In this document: piece by piece, positions 56,901 through 64,000 of the stretch
Numbering within the stretch: position 1 is the stretch's first letter
How the letters are laid out: every line of letters starts with the position of its first letter
Source: Papilionanthe hookeriana x Papilionanthe teres
Lineage: Eukaryota; Streptophyta; Magnoliopsida; Asparagales; Orchidaceae
NCBI GenBank assembly: GCA_022702705.1
Contig: CM040424.1
Location: forward strand, 77,627,452 to 77,691,451
Direction: 5' to 3'
DNA: 64,000 bases
The notes under the pieces: model-generated
What the model was told of the DNA's origin: nothing
Database searches by the model: none
The model's input: the letters and a program-made list of their open reading frames with translations, nothing else
Position numbers and translations under genes: made by a program

Positions 56901-59679
56901 CAATCTTACTCCTTTACCTGGTTGAAAAGGGAAAATGAAATATGCATGGACCAACAGTGCTCAGATGAGTTTTCCATTAGAGATCAACTATAGGAGCGAG
57001 AGTAGAGTGATGCGGAACGTATGGACTCATCATATTTTGTTGGGGAGGCCAGGCATTTCGACCGCAAGAAACCCAACACGACGGGTTCAAGAACACTTGT
57101 TCATTCAATAAGGATGGGAGGGCATAGTACTTTTGCTAGTAAAGGATGCGAGGGGATGGACATCATAGAGGAGATGATAGTCTCGAGAACCACCTTAATG
57201 CAGTCAATAAGAGATTCTCCAGTGGCAATGGCTTTAGACCTGTTAAATATTAACAAGAAATGGGATTGCATAAACTTGAATGGGGATCTGGAAGAGAAAG
57301 TATACATGGAGATACCACCAGGACTTGAAAATGATTCCAACAAAAGCCTGGTATGCAAACTCAAGAAGTCACTCTATATGCTTAAGAAATCACCAAGGGC
57401 GGGTTTGAAAAGTTTGCTAAAATTATAAAATTCAATTGATATTAACAAAGTCAGGTCGATCACACATTGTTCATAAAATACACTCATGGAGATAAGATCG
57501 TTGCACTTATCGCAGAGGTGCATGATATGATTCTTACTGGAGATGATGAAAAAGAAATTCTTAAAATCAAAGAAGTGCTTGCCCCTGTATTTGAAATCAA
57601 TGACCTAGAACAATAGAGGTAGCAAGGTCCAAGAAGGGATTGTTATATCACAGAGAAATACAACCAAGATCAGCTAAATGCAAACATGTTGATGCTCTGA
57701 TGTAATCCAACAATAAATCTAATAAGGAAGAAGAAAGCATATAAGTGGATAAGGAAAAACATCAAAAATTGATAGCAAAATCTATCTATCTGTCACATAC
57801 TAGGCGAGATATAGTATAATCTATCGGTATTGTGAGCCAACGCATCAAAAGCTCAAATGAAGAGCACCAGGAGATGATATATGAAATTTTGAGATTCTCA
57901 AGAAGACTCTTGGTTATGGATTAATTTTTGAGAAAACCATAAAACAGAGAAATTGAAGTATCCATGATGCTATTTGGGTTGAACTCACTGATAAAAGGTC
58001 CAAAACATGTCATTGATCATACGTACGAGAAAATCTTGTTACATGGAGAAATAAGAAGCAAATTGTTTCGAGAAGCAGTGCAGAAGTATGGGGCACTTGC
58101 CTTAAGGATTTTTAAAGGGATCTGGACTCGGAAATTGTTAAGAGAAATGAGATTTTCTTCCAATAGGCCTATACAAATGTTCTATGATAGACAAGAAACA
58201 ATCAATATTGCCAAAAATCCTACGCATCATGACAGGACCAAGCCTATTGAAGTTGATAGACACTTCATCTCTGAAAAAGTCAATGGGAAAGTTATACTAC
58301 TAAGCTACATCCTGATATACCAACAAGTTCCTGATACTTTCACCAAAGCTCTTCCTTTCAGTAGCTTCTCAAAATTTAATACCAAGCTCGAGTTTTACAA
58401 TATATAGAACCCAGCTTAAGGGGGAGTGCGAAAATCTAAGAAGATTTGACCATTTTAATTGGTTTATTACCTTCTTATTTTATGTCTTTGCTATTTTTTA
58501 TTCAAAATAATTTACTTTCCTAATTTACGTGAGATATGTTTGATAAGTTTATAAATAAGGAGGGATCGGTTTTCCTATATATATGTACCCTATTTGTGAA
58601 TAATAGATTTAGGGATTCTTTTCTCCCAACCTGTTTTCTAAGCATACATTTTTTTAGGGGCATTTACATACATACCACCCAATTCCAATATATAACATAA
58701 CTAACACCTAAACTTTGTTTCTACATTTATGCCACCCAAATATTTCATGTAGCATAAAAAAATACCATTATTTTAACTTTCAAAGTGAAATTCAACTTTC
58801 ATGCATAGGAGAGGTGGTCTGTATGATGTAAAAATTGAAGTTTAGTGTTAGATATGTACATACATAAACAATAAGTGGTACGTATGTAAATCTTCCTTTC
58901 TCTATATTTGCATGTTATCTTGCTGTCTTAGGCCGCATGGTATGTTCAACAGATTCAAGTCAAATGTTCAATACTTTCCAATGGCGGCTGATATAACTAA
59001 ACTAAATACAACTGAGTAAATTGAATAAAACAACTCACTGCAAGCCCATTCACATAAAATAAGAACAAAATAATATGTGTTTCCAAAAACACTACAGATT
59101 TTGAGCTCAGCTTTAATTATGCATGAAGTGAGACATATGTTGTTCCAGCACTTTTAAAGTATTCTATTATAAATTCCCCAGATTCTACTAAAAAGAGTAG
59201 GTTCCACATTAAAATAGAGAGCAGTGAAGCAAAAAAAAAATTACCACAACGTCACCTTCTTCTGCCATGGCTATTGCAGCACGTACAGCTACCTTTCTCA
59301 AGCCCAGCACAAAAATTTTACTACCATTTGGAAGACAAAAACAACATTGATTCCGTGTGCGATGTACAAAGTCTTGCACAGTCCATCCAAAGCCAGAAAG
59401 CATATCATTATAGATGTTCGCTTCAAAATATAAAAAAAGGGACATTGCTAAATCAGTATTAATCTGGAACCTTGAATTCTCATCTTATCATTAATAAAAC
59501 AAGTTAATGGAGTGACTTGAAAAAACACAAAAAAAAAGTCAAATTTAGAGATAAAAACTTACATGGATTTTCGGACTTTGGATTGTCAGATGTCAATACA
59601 ACCACTTCACTTCTATCAGTAGCAATTTTTGTCATCATTGATCTTTTTCCTCTATCGCTTTCGCCAGCACATCCGAAGA
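47824..59679 (-). CDS. Diverged MurE-like gene, exons 2-4, exon 1 not in window
   Basis: Three minus-strand exons resemble murE exons 2-4: 59,679-59,563 (117 bp), 59,420-59,245 (176 bp) and 47,982-47,824 (159 bp with stop). The first two have exactly the lengths and phases of the intact gene, all three are open, and splice signals are intact. Protein similarity is clear but far lower than between the two copies of the 11.7 kb segment, so this is an older head-to-tail paralogue. Differences include DNPKSENP instead of DNPRNEDP and AGRGHE instead of AGKGHE, and the C-terminus CIPIMVNMI instead of DCSQFPWW. Intron 3 is 11,262 bp and filled with retrotransposons and repeats (587 bp in the intact gene). 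No exon 1 is found between 59.7 and 64 kb. It may lie further right, or the gene may be a decaying fragment. Confidence 0.75.
48219..48464. mobile_element. Near-palindromic MITE, family P, in the long intron
   Basis: Starts GAAATTTCCATATCTAAC and ends GTGGCATGTATGTCAATGCC. Inner blocks AACACCTAAAGTTTGAT and TATGTAAATATGAAAGTTTAG match the other members. It lies 237 bp upstream of paralogue exon 4. Confidence 0.7.
48465..49879. other. Unrecognised intronic DNA
   Basis: No gene or repeat of this window's families recognised. Confidence 0.4.
49880..50220 (+). repeat. Partial LTR, gypsy family of 42.8 and 55.1 kb
   Basis: Contains TTGTTAGGGTTGTATCTGAGG, GCGGTGCTCCG, GATGGTGATCCCC and the CT-rich CTTGCTCGCTGCCGCCC, which recurs at 55,225 (CTGCTCGCTGCCGCCC). 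No internal region follows, so it is a solo or truncated LTR. Confidence 0.55.
50221..52140. other. Unrecognised DNA, possibly part of an LTR element
   Basis: Mixed composition with low-copy looking sequence such as CCTACCTAATAGAAAGACTA. No reading frame beyond ~75 codons and no domain. T-runs near 51,620 and 51,650. Confidence 0.35.
52141..52500 (+). repeat. Minisatellite of ~60-bp units with internal inverted repeats
   Basis: About six units. The clearest reads CTGTGATTTAGGTGGGTGGC then TCTCACCTAAGGTGTGCTCC then TAAGGTATAGGAAGTCTATG. Within each unit TAGGTG and CACCTA pair, so each could form a short hairpin. The last two units are more diverged. Confidence 0.85.
52501..53600. other. A-rich DNA with a dispersed CCAAAACAG-type word
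   Basis: Between 52,790 and 53,330 words such as CCAAAACAGTG, CCCAAAACA and CTCAAAAC recur every 20-60 bp, suggesting an old degenerate tandem repeat. No gene recognised. Confidence 0.45.
53603..54480. other. GC- and purine-rich block, no credible protein
   Basis: Abruptly GC-rich, with G/A-rich plus strand full of GCGAG, GAGCAGG and GAGTCGA words. It gives long ORFs on both strands (179 codons plus, 177 minus), Arg/Gly/Glu-rich on plus and Ser/Pro/Leu-rich on minus, with no conserved motif. It looks like a simple-sequence expansion, perhaps an LTR or 5' untranslated region, and not a coding gene. Confidence 0.5.
54481..55117. other. Unrecognised DNA
   Basis: Moderate GC. No domain. The 78-codon ORF at 54,694 has no recognised motif. 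Confidence 0.35.
55123..55375 (+). repeat. 177-bp internal duplication in the gypsy LTR
   Basis: TCTTGCACTTTTCATACTGCC at 55,123 recurs as TCTTGCACTATTCATACTATC at 55,300, followed in both by CCTGCTCACAGCT and ACTTCCTGC. A tandem duplication of part of the CT-rich LTR region. Confidence 0.7.
55908..56240 (+). pseudogene. Gypsy gag fragment
   Basis: 110 codons. The first part (DDFLEWLQSVERTFEYKEVT, then DKKVTLAAIK) matches plant gypsy gag. After that the frame continues into lysine-rich sequence without the usual WW motif, pointing to a frameshift or deletion. Confidence 0.7.
56715..56993 (+). pseudogene. Gypsy aspartic protease fragment
   Basis: VCNLIIEGGNCENVVS, then VKKLGLAKQNPQSYSFTWL. 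Family and order match plant gypsy proteases. The catalytic aspartate is replaced by glutamate. Confidence 0.75.
57021..57428 (+). pseudogene. Chimeric ORF: gypsy protease tail into copia reverse transcriptase
   Basis: The first ~45 codons are frameshifted gypsy sequence. The rest is copia reverse transcriptase (SIRDSPVAMALDLLN, then GDLEEKVYMEIPPG and KKSLYMLKKSPRA). The open frame is accidental. Confidence 0.65.
57964..58407 (+). pseudogene. Copia RNase H C-terminal part
   Basis: 147 codons. The end TINIAKNPTHHDRTKPIEVD and RHFISEKVNGK is the conserved C-terminus of copia polyproteins (usually IA.NPV.H.RTKHIEVD.HF). It stops shortly before the polypurine tract, as in intact elements. Confidence 0.8.
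58427..58640 (+). repeat. Copia 3' LTR
   Basis: Begins TGCGAAAATC directly after the polypurine tract. Contains GTTTATAAATAAGG and later CTATTTGTGAATAATAGA. The right edge near 58,640 is approximate; a family P MITE begins at 58,657. Confidence 0.65.
58657..58896. mobile_element. Near-palindromic MITE, family P, best-preserved member
   Basis: Starts GGGGCATTTACATACATACC and ends GGTACGTATGTAAATCTTCC. The arms pair over about 60 bp with mismatches, including CCACCCAATTCC and ACACCTAAACTTT against AAGTTTAGTGTTAGATATGT. It lies in the paralogue's long intron, 349 bp downstream of exon 3. Confidence 0.8.
59245..59420 (-). CDS. MurE-like paralogue exon 3
   Basis: Acceptor TATTTTGAAG, donor GTTGTG|GTAATT, 176 bp as in the intact gene. 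Encodes NIYNDMLSGFGWTVQDFV and VAVRAAIAMAEEGDVVV. The substrate-side segment CYPPLPN is changed to CCFCLPN. Confidence 0.78.
59563..59679 (-). CDS. MurE-like paralogue exon 2
   Basis: Acceptor TGCTTTTGTAG, donor CCAT|GTAAGT, 117 bp as in the intact gene. Encodes FGCAGESDRGKRSMMTKIA and DNPKSENP. The R to K change sits in the motif that binds diaminopimelate in bacterial MurE. Confidence 0.78.
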
Positions 59680-59720
59680 CTACAAAAGCAAGGTATAACA
59701 AGTCACAATATTTCATTATT

Positions 59721-59812
59721 CGGAACTTTACATACCCAAAACATATTTCTAATGTATTTAAATATCTCACATCTGAACTTTCATATTTAAATACATAAAA
59801 GAGGCAGGAAAT
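59721..59812. mobile_element. Half of a family P MITE
   Basis: CGGAACTTTACATACCCAAAA, then AATATCTCACATCTGAACTTT, then AAATACATAAAAG. Only about one arm and part of the centre remain. Confidence 0.5.
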
Positions 59813-59830
59813 AATCATATTTGCAACGTG

Positions 59831-59848
59831 GACTCTATAAATAGAGTC
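59831..59848. promoter_or_regulatory. TATA box inside a perfect palindrome
   Basis: GACTCTATAAATAGAGTC has two 8-bp arms around AA, with TATAAATA at its centre. It is followed by a 9-bp inverted repeat CAACTCCCT (59,850-59,858) and AGGGAGTTG (59,910-59,918). It may be the promoter part of an LTR or other element. Its position upstream of paralogue exon 2 on the minus strand is inside a presumed intron. Activity is unproven. Confidence 0.35.
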
Positions 59849-60196
59849 TCAACTCCCTATTGAGAGGGGCCTAGATCCTAAGCAAAAGAAAGGCGTGAGC
59901 CTTAATAAGAGGGAGTTGAAGCCCAGGATCCTACATCGATGATCTGACGAACACCTCCTACTCACACAGCCCTCAACCATCATCGATCACCGCTCCCTGG
60001 CCGTCGTAGACTACCATCGGCCTCCTGCTCCAGCAATCATTCACCACTGTCGACCACCACTCGTCGGTCGCTGCTAGCTCATTGCTACGCAACGCCATTT
60101 GAAGCAAGAACCAACGTCGCAAAATCACGAAGCAACCTATGAAGAAACATATTATCTCGAAAATCGTGTTGATTCTAAAGATAGTGCTTGATATGT

Positions 60197-62432
60197 CCTA
60201 AATATGTTAAATTTACTTTCATGTTTAATACTCATTTTTTATGATATTGCACTTTAATGGAATGTATTTTCATGTTTTTTTATGCAGGTATAACAGGAAA
60301 AGAAACCGGATCAAAAACAGAGCGAAACGGAGCAAATTAGGCAACAACAACAAAGCCTTAATCCCACTAAGTGGGGTCGGCTACATTAATCCTTTTTCTC
60401 CATTGCGTCCTATTTAGTGTCAAATTTTCGTTTAATTCTAATAAATTAAGATCATTTTTTATGCAATAAGCCCAACTTTTCCTAGGTCTACCTCTGCCTT
60501 TCTTAACATAAGTTGTATCTAAAACATCTACTCTCCTAATTGGATCATCAGGTGGTTGACGTTTAATGTGACCAAACCATCTAAGGCGACTCTCTCTAAT
60601 TTTATCCGTCACTGGTGCAATACCAACCCTATTACGGATATAATCATTTCGCATTGTCTCTAAGTGTAAAGCCACTCATCCACCTAATCATTCTCATCTC
60701 GGCAACACTTAACTTAACATTATGCTTCTCTTTTAAAGGCCAACACTCAGCACCATAGAGCATTGCAGGTCTCACCACCATCTTATAAAATTTTCCTTCA
60801 GTCTAAGCGGTACTTTTCTATCACCCAACAGGCCGGACGCATTCCTCCACTTCAACCAACCAACCTGAATTCTACTATTAACATCTCCATCAATATCACC
60901 ATCGTTTTGGAACAATGGACCCGAGATATCTAAATCGTTCACACCTTTTAATAAACGGCGCAAATTAGGCAAATGAGAATATTCCTGATCCTGACGCCTA
61001 AGCGCCAATATACAGAGAAACTGGCACCTAAGTGTCGTATCCTGGCACCCAGGCTCCAGTTCATTCCGCAGAGCAAACAGAGAAGGTGACGTCTTGGCAT
61101 CAGAACTGAATTTTGTTGTTTTGTGGACAGTTGGGCACGGATTTGATCTACTTCAAGGCAGAATTTCGCAGGGAAAGAGGTGAGTAGTGCAGGGCGTGAG
61201 GTGTGTGACATAGAGGACGAAAGGGAACACTTTGAATTTCATTTGAGATCAGGAGAGAAGTGATTGTGAAAATTTCTTCAATTTTTTTGTTCTTTACCTT
61301 TGAGTGTTGTAAGAATTATTGTGAGATTGCAAAGAGAGCACTGTTTGGAGAATCTTTTCTTCATTTCTCAGGAAAGGAGATAAGTTCTTGTACTTTATTG
61401 TTTTGTATTAAAGTATTACTTAGAAATTTGTTGTGTTTTAATATAATATATTAATTGTTGTAGTTTTCTCCATGAAATCTGAGTAGCTTTCTTATTTCCT
61501 TTCTTTTGTAATGGATTAGTAGCATGTGTAGGGTTTAATTCAAAGTAAATTCATGTTACCTTATTCATTGTGATGGTAAATTACTTCATGCTTCAATCAT
61601 TTATGCAATTTGGCCAATTCATATGTTAAAACACATTGTGAAAACATAATAACCAAGGATGGCTATGTTTTCCTCAATTAGTATTTACCACACTAATCTT
61701 TAGGATGAAAGAAAAGTAACCAGTGGTGAGTGCAAATAGATAGGAAGATAGGATTTGATTGGATGTAAATTTATGATTTTAGGGTGACAAACTAAAATCT
61801 TAATCAATTTGAACCAGGGTTTAAGAACTTAAGGCTAGGTTAGCCAAATTGAGGGCTTTGGTGGATAATCTAGGATGACAGGCTAGAACATACCCAGCAT
61901 AACCAAGGATTTGAGGATTTAACCCTAAGTTAACCAAATATCTTTATACTTGAAAAATGATAAAGATTGTAGATGATTCTATTTCTCACAAATTTCCAAA
62001 TAGAGTTCTAGTTTGATTGAACCTACAATAGCTACTAGTTTCATTACAAAGGAAGGGAACCTCTAGTTATCTTGAACTTCCACCTTACTCTAACTTAAGT
62101 GTTTAATTTGAACCTACCTTAGTTTACTTAGTTATATAGTTAACTTTGAAATTTAGTAGTAGTTTAGTGGCATCATTAGTTCACCTTAAACCAAACTTAA
62201 TTTCGGGCTAAGTCTAATTACGGTAGGCTAGAACTTTGTCTAAGCCTTGCTAGTTAACATTTTTCCTCGTGGGATCGATAATCGAGACTCCATTAAAATC
62301 CTATATTACTTGAATGATACGTGCATCTGTGTAAACAAAAACCTAGTGTGTAGTACTTGTGGAAAATTTTAAAATTTAAAATATTATCATATTTTACACC
62401 ACTAGGTGCGTTGTAGAAATACGTGGCAGTCA
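60197..62432 (+). repeat. 5' LTR of the Athila-like element (interrupted by LINE D)
   Basis: Starts TGTCCTAAATATG and ends GTGGCAGTCA. After removing the inserted LINE it is about 1.6 kb, a normal length for Athila LTRs. Boundaries are inferred from the TG...CA ends and the primer-binding-site position only, since the 3' LTR is outside the window. Confidence 0.55.
60345..60955 (-). mobile_element. 5'-truncated RTE LINE fragment with target-site duplication (copy D)
   Basis: Minus-strand 3' fragment: tail (TTG)n at 60,345-60,355, terminus GCCGACCCCACTTAGTGGGAT, then post-RT coding remains (60,675-60,367: RNDYIRNRVGIAPVTDKIRE, LRWFGHIKRQPPDDPIRR, RGRPRKSWAYCIKNDLN). The 13-bp direct repeat GCAAATTAGGCAA flanks it at 60,332-60,344 and 60,960-60,972; including ACGG.. 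it extends to 18 bp with one mismatch. The duplicated target is Athila LTR sequence. Confidence 0.88.
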
Positions 62433-62798
62433 AGTTTTTTGCGTCAATTTCGGAGATATAACGGTTAATTTTGACTTGAGAAAAATTTAGTTAAAATTAT
62501 TCGACTTAGATTTGGAAAATCGTATTGTAGTTACTTATGTTTATGTGTTAAAAAAATATTTTAAGATTACTAAAAATTAAATATATTTTTTGAGTGTTTT
62601 ATGTGTTAAACATTTTATTATAATTAAAATTATTAAGAATTTAAAATATATATATTTTTGTCTGTTTTTTTGTTATTTACTTATTGAACATTTTAAATGT
62701 GTATGTGTAGTTTTGGGACTAGTGTCTTACGATTTTGAATTAGAAAAAACAATTAGAAAAATTAGAAAACAGAAAGAACCTCACAACTAGCAGAAGAA

Positions 62799-63560
62799 AT
62801 GGTGAGCACTTCACATAATAACTTAGATGACCAAACTGTTGAAAATAAACATCATCACGTACAGAGACCATTAAGAGATTATACTAATCCTACAGCAGAT
62901 GAAATTCATCTTAGTATACAAATATCTATCGTAGAAGCTAACACATTTAAATTGAAACCTGCTATCATTCAAATGGTACAGAATAACCAGTTTGGGGGAC
63001 TCCATCCGAAGATCCTAACTTACATTTAACAATTTTTCTAGATCCGTGCACCACATATAGGTATAACGGTGTCTCAAATGATACTGTTAGACTTAGGTTT
63101 TTCTTTTTTCCTTGAGGGATAAAGCTAAGATGTGTTGAACTTTTTAGCAACTGAATCTATCAGAACTTGAGGTGATTTAGCACAGAAATTTCTAGCTAAA
63201 TATTTTTCACATTTAAAAACTACAAAACTTAGAAAAGATATTACCTCATTTTTCCAGTATGAAGGTGAATCAATCTACGAAGCATGGAAACGATTTAAAG
63301 AACTTCTCAAAAAGTGTTCATATCATTTTTTACCTGACTGGTTAATTATTTAAATATTTTACAATGGGTCAGTAGGATCTCTGAGATCAATCATTGACGC
63401 TGTTGCTGGTGATTTATTGATGTCAAAACCATTTGATGAAACATATTCTTTAATCGAAGAGATAACTGCTAACAATTTTCAATGACTCTCTGAAAGAGTA
63501 AACCCTAAAAAGTGTCCAGTGTTCACGACACATGTGATTTCAATTCTGGCTTCTCATGTT
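62799..63560 (+). pseudogene. Athila-like gag, decayed
   Basis: 62,799-63,027 is open (MVSTSHNNLDD.., RPLRDYTNPTADEIH, ANTFKLKPAIIQMVQNNQFGG), which matches the Athila/Tat gag start (FELKP.II.M.....F.G). Beyond 63,027 the similarity continues through stops: FLAKYFS/TTKLRKDI near 63,200, then a QYEGESIYEAWKRFKELLKK-type segment near 63,260 and a YNGS.GS region near 63,360. Non-functional. Confidence 0.7.
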
Positions 63561-64000
63561 GCAGAAATAAGCTAGACTAATTCAGAATGAATTTGCCTCA
63601 AACACCTCATGTGATTGAGGAAAATTCATTAGGATAAATGATTGATTCACACTCATCATCATTCGAGACTTTAATGTTATTAACAATAGACTCAATAACC
63701 CGTATTTCAATTATTATAACCCAAGTTGAAAGAACCACCCTAACTTCAACTGGAATAATAATTCTGGTGATAAAAACCAGCAATGAAGAAACAATCAAGC
63801 TATCCCTGTAGTAAACTAGAACAACTAGAGTAGTATTAATTATAGATTTTCTTATCATTCAGGCTTTAATAATAACCAATAATTCAAAGAAAAGAAGTTT
63901 TCTATAGAGAAAGTGGTGTTGCAAATAGGAAATCAATTGCAAAATCATATGCTACAATTAGAAATATAGATAATCAATTGGGACAAATTGCTAACACACT

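Larger units (their letters stand above)
55118..57110 (+). mobile_element. Gypsy element fragment: LTR end, gag, protease
   Basis: A partial 5' LTR ends ATCCGGTATCA at 55,551, followed after two bases by the primer-binding site CGGTATCAAAGC (55,554-55,565, initiator-Met type). A broken gag follows with DDFLEWLQSVERTFEYKEV and DKKVTLAAIK (55,950-56,050). The protease has VCNLIIEGGNCENVVSTLMV near 56,812; the active-site aspartate of the usual IIDGG is replaced by glutamate. A frameshifted remnant of the ILLGRP block lies near 57,038. The gypsy homology then stops and copia sequence begins. Confidence 0.75.
57111..58640 (+). mobile_element. Ty1/copia 3' half with 3' LTR
   Basis: Reverse transcriptase remains include LNGDLEEKVYMEIPPGLE near 57,280 and VCKLKKSLYMLKKSPRAGL near 57,350. 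AEVHDMILTGDD near 57,515 stands at the catalytic YVDD box, which has lost the first aspartate. RNase H remains include IAKNPTHHDRTKPIEVDRHF near 58,210. The polypurine tract AAGGGGGAG is at 58,418-58,426, then the 3' LTR from TG at 58,427 with a TATAAATAA box near 58,549. No 5' half or 5' LTR is present. It joins directly to gypsy sequence on the left. Confidence 0.8.
60197..64000 (+). mobile_element. Athila-like Ty3/gypsy element, 5' part, runs off the window
   Basis: A long LTR (60,197 to about 62,432, of which ~610 bp is an inserted LINE) carries Athila/Tat-type phrases such as TATGCAGGTATAACAGGAAAA and, near its end, TTCCTCGTGGGATCGATAATC. A decayed primer-binding-site region TTTTTTGCGTCAATTTCGG follows at about 62,436 (usual form TTTTGGCGCCGTTGCCGGGG). 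A decayed gag then starts at 62,799. Pol would be right of the window. Confidence 0.7.

Overview
The window looks like nuclear DNA of a land plant, most likely a flowering plant. It is AT-rich and crowded with decayed retrotransposons and MITEs. Its only confidently recognised genes are plastid-type MurE homologues (UDP-N-acetylmuramoyl-peptide ligase fold; PAP11 of the plastid RNA polymerase complex in angiosperms), split by spliceosomal introns. No bacterial operon, CRISPR array or rRNA gene is visible.

Layout. 1-4.3 kb: two nested minus-strand RTE-type LINEs. 4.4-6.6 kb: AT-rich DNA with one exon-like block. 6.7-8.36 kb: a plus-strand RTE LINE. 7,904-19,606 and 20,107-31,878: two near-identical ~11.7 kb copies separated by exactly 500 N. 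Each copy holds the LINE 3' end, a gag-protease-only gypsy element with a hAT-like MITE in its gag, and MurE exons 2-4 on the minus strand. Exon 1 exists only beside the right copy, at 32,126-33,575. The homology starts and stops exactly at the gap edges, so I read the pair as two overlapping contigs, probably two haplotypes, that were not merged. It is probably not a real duplication.

33.7-47.4 kb: mostly unrecognised DNA with MITEs, a degenerate telomere-like tract, a small LTR element (42.8-44.4 kb) and a 5'-truncated RTE LINE with target-site duplications. 47.8-59.7 kb: exons 4, 3 and 2 of a diverged second MurE-like gene. Two internal exons keep the lengths of the intact gene (117 and 176 bp), and the last intron has grown to about 11.3 kb of retrotransposon and tandem-repeat DNA. 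Its first exon is not in the window. 60.2 kb to the end: the 5' part of an Athila-like gypsy element, with another RTE LINE fragment inserted in its LTR.

The most interesting points are the likely false duplication, the diverged MurE paralogue with a DNPK in place of the DNPR motif, and a family of near-palindromic MITEs seen at seven separate places, several beside MurE exons.
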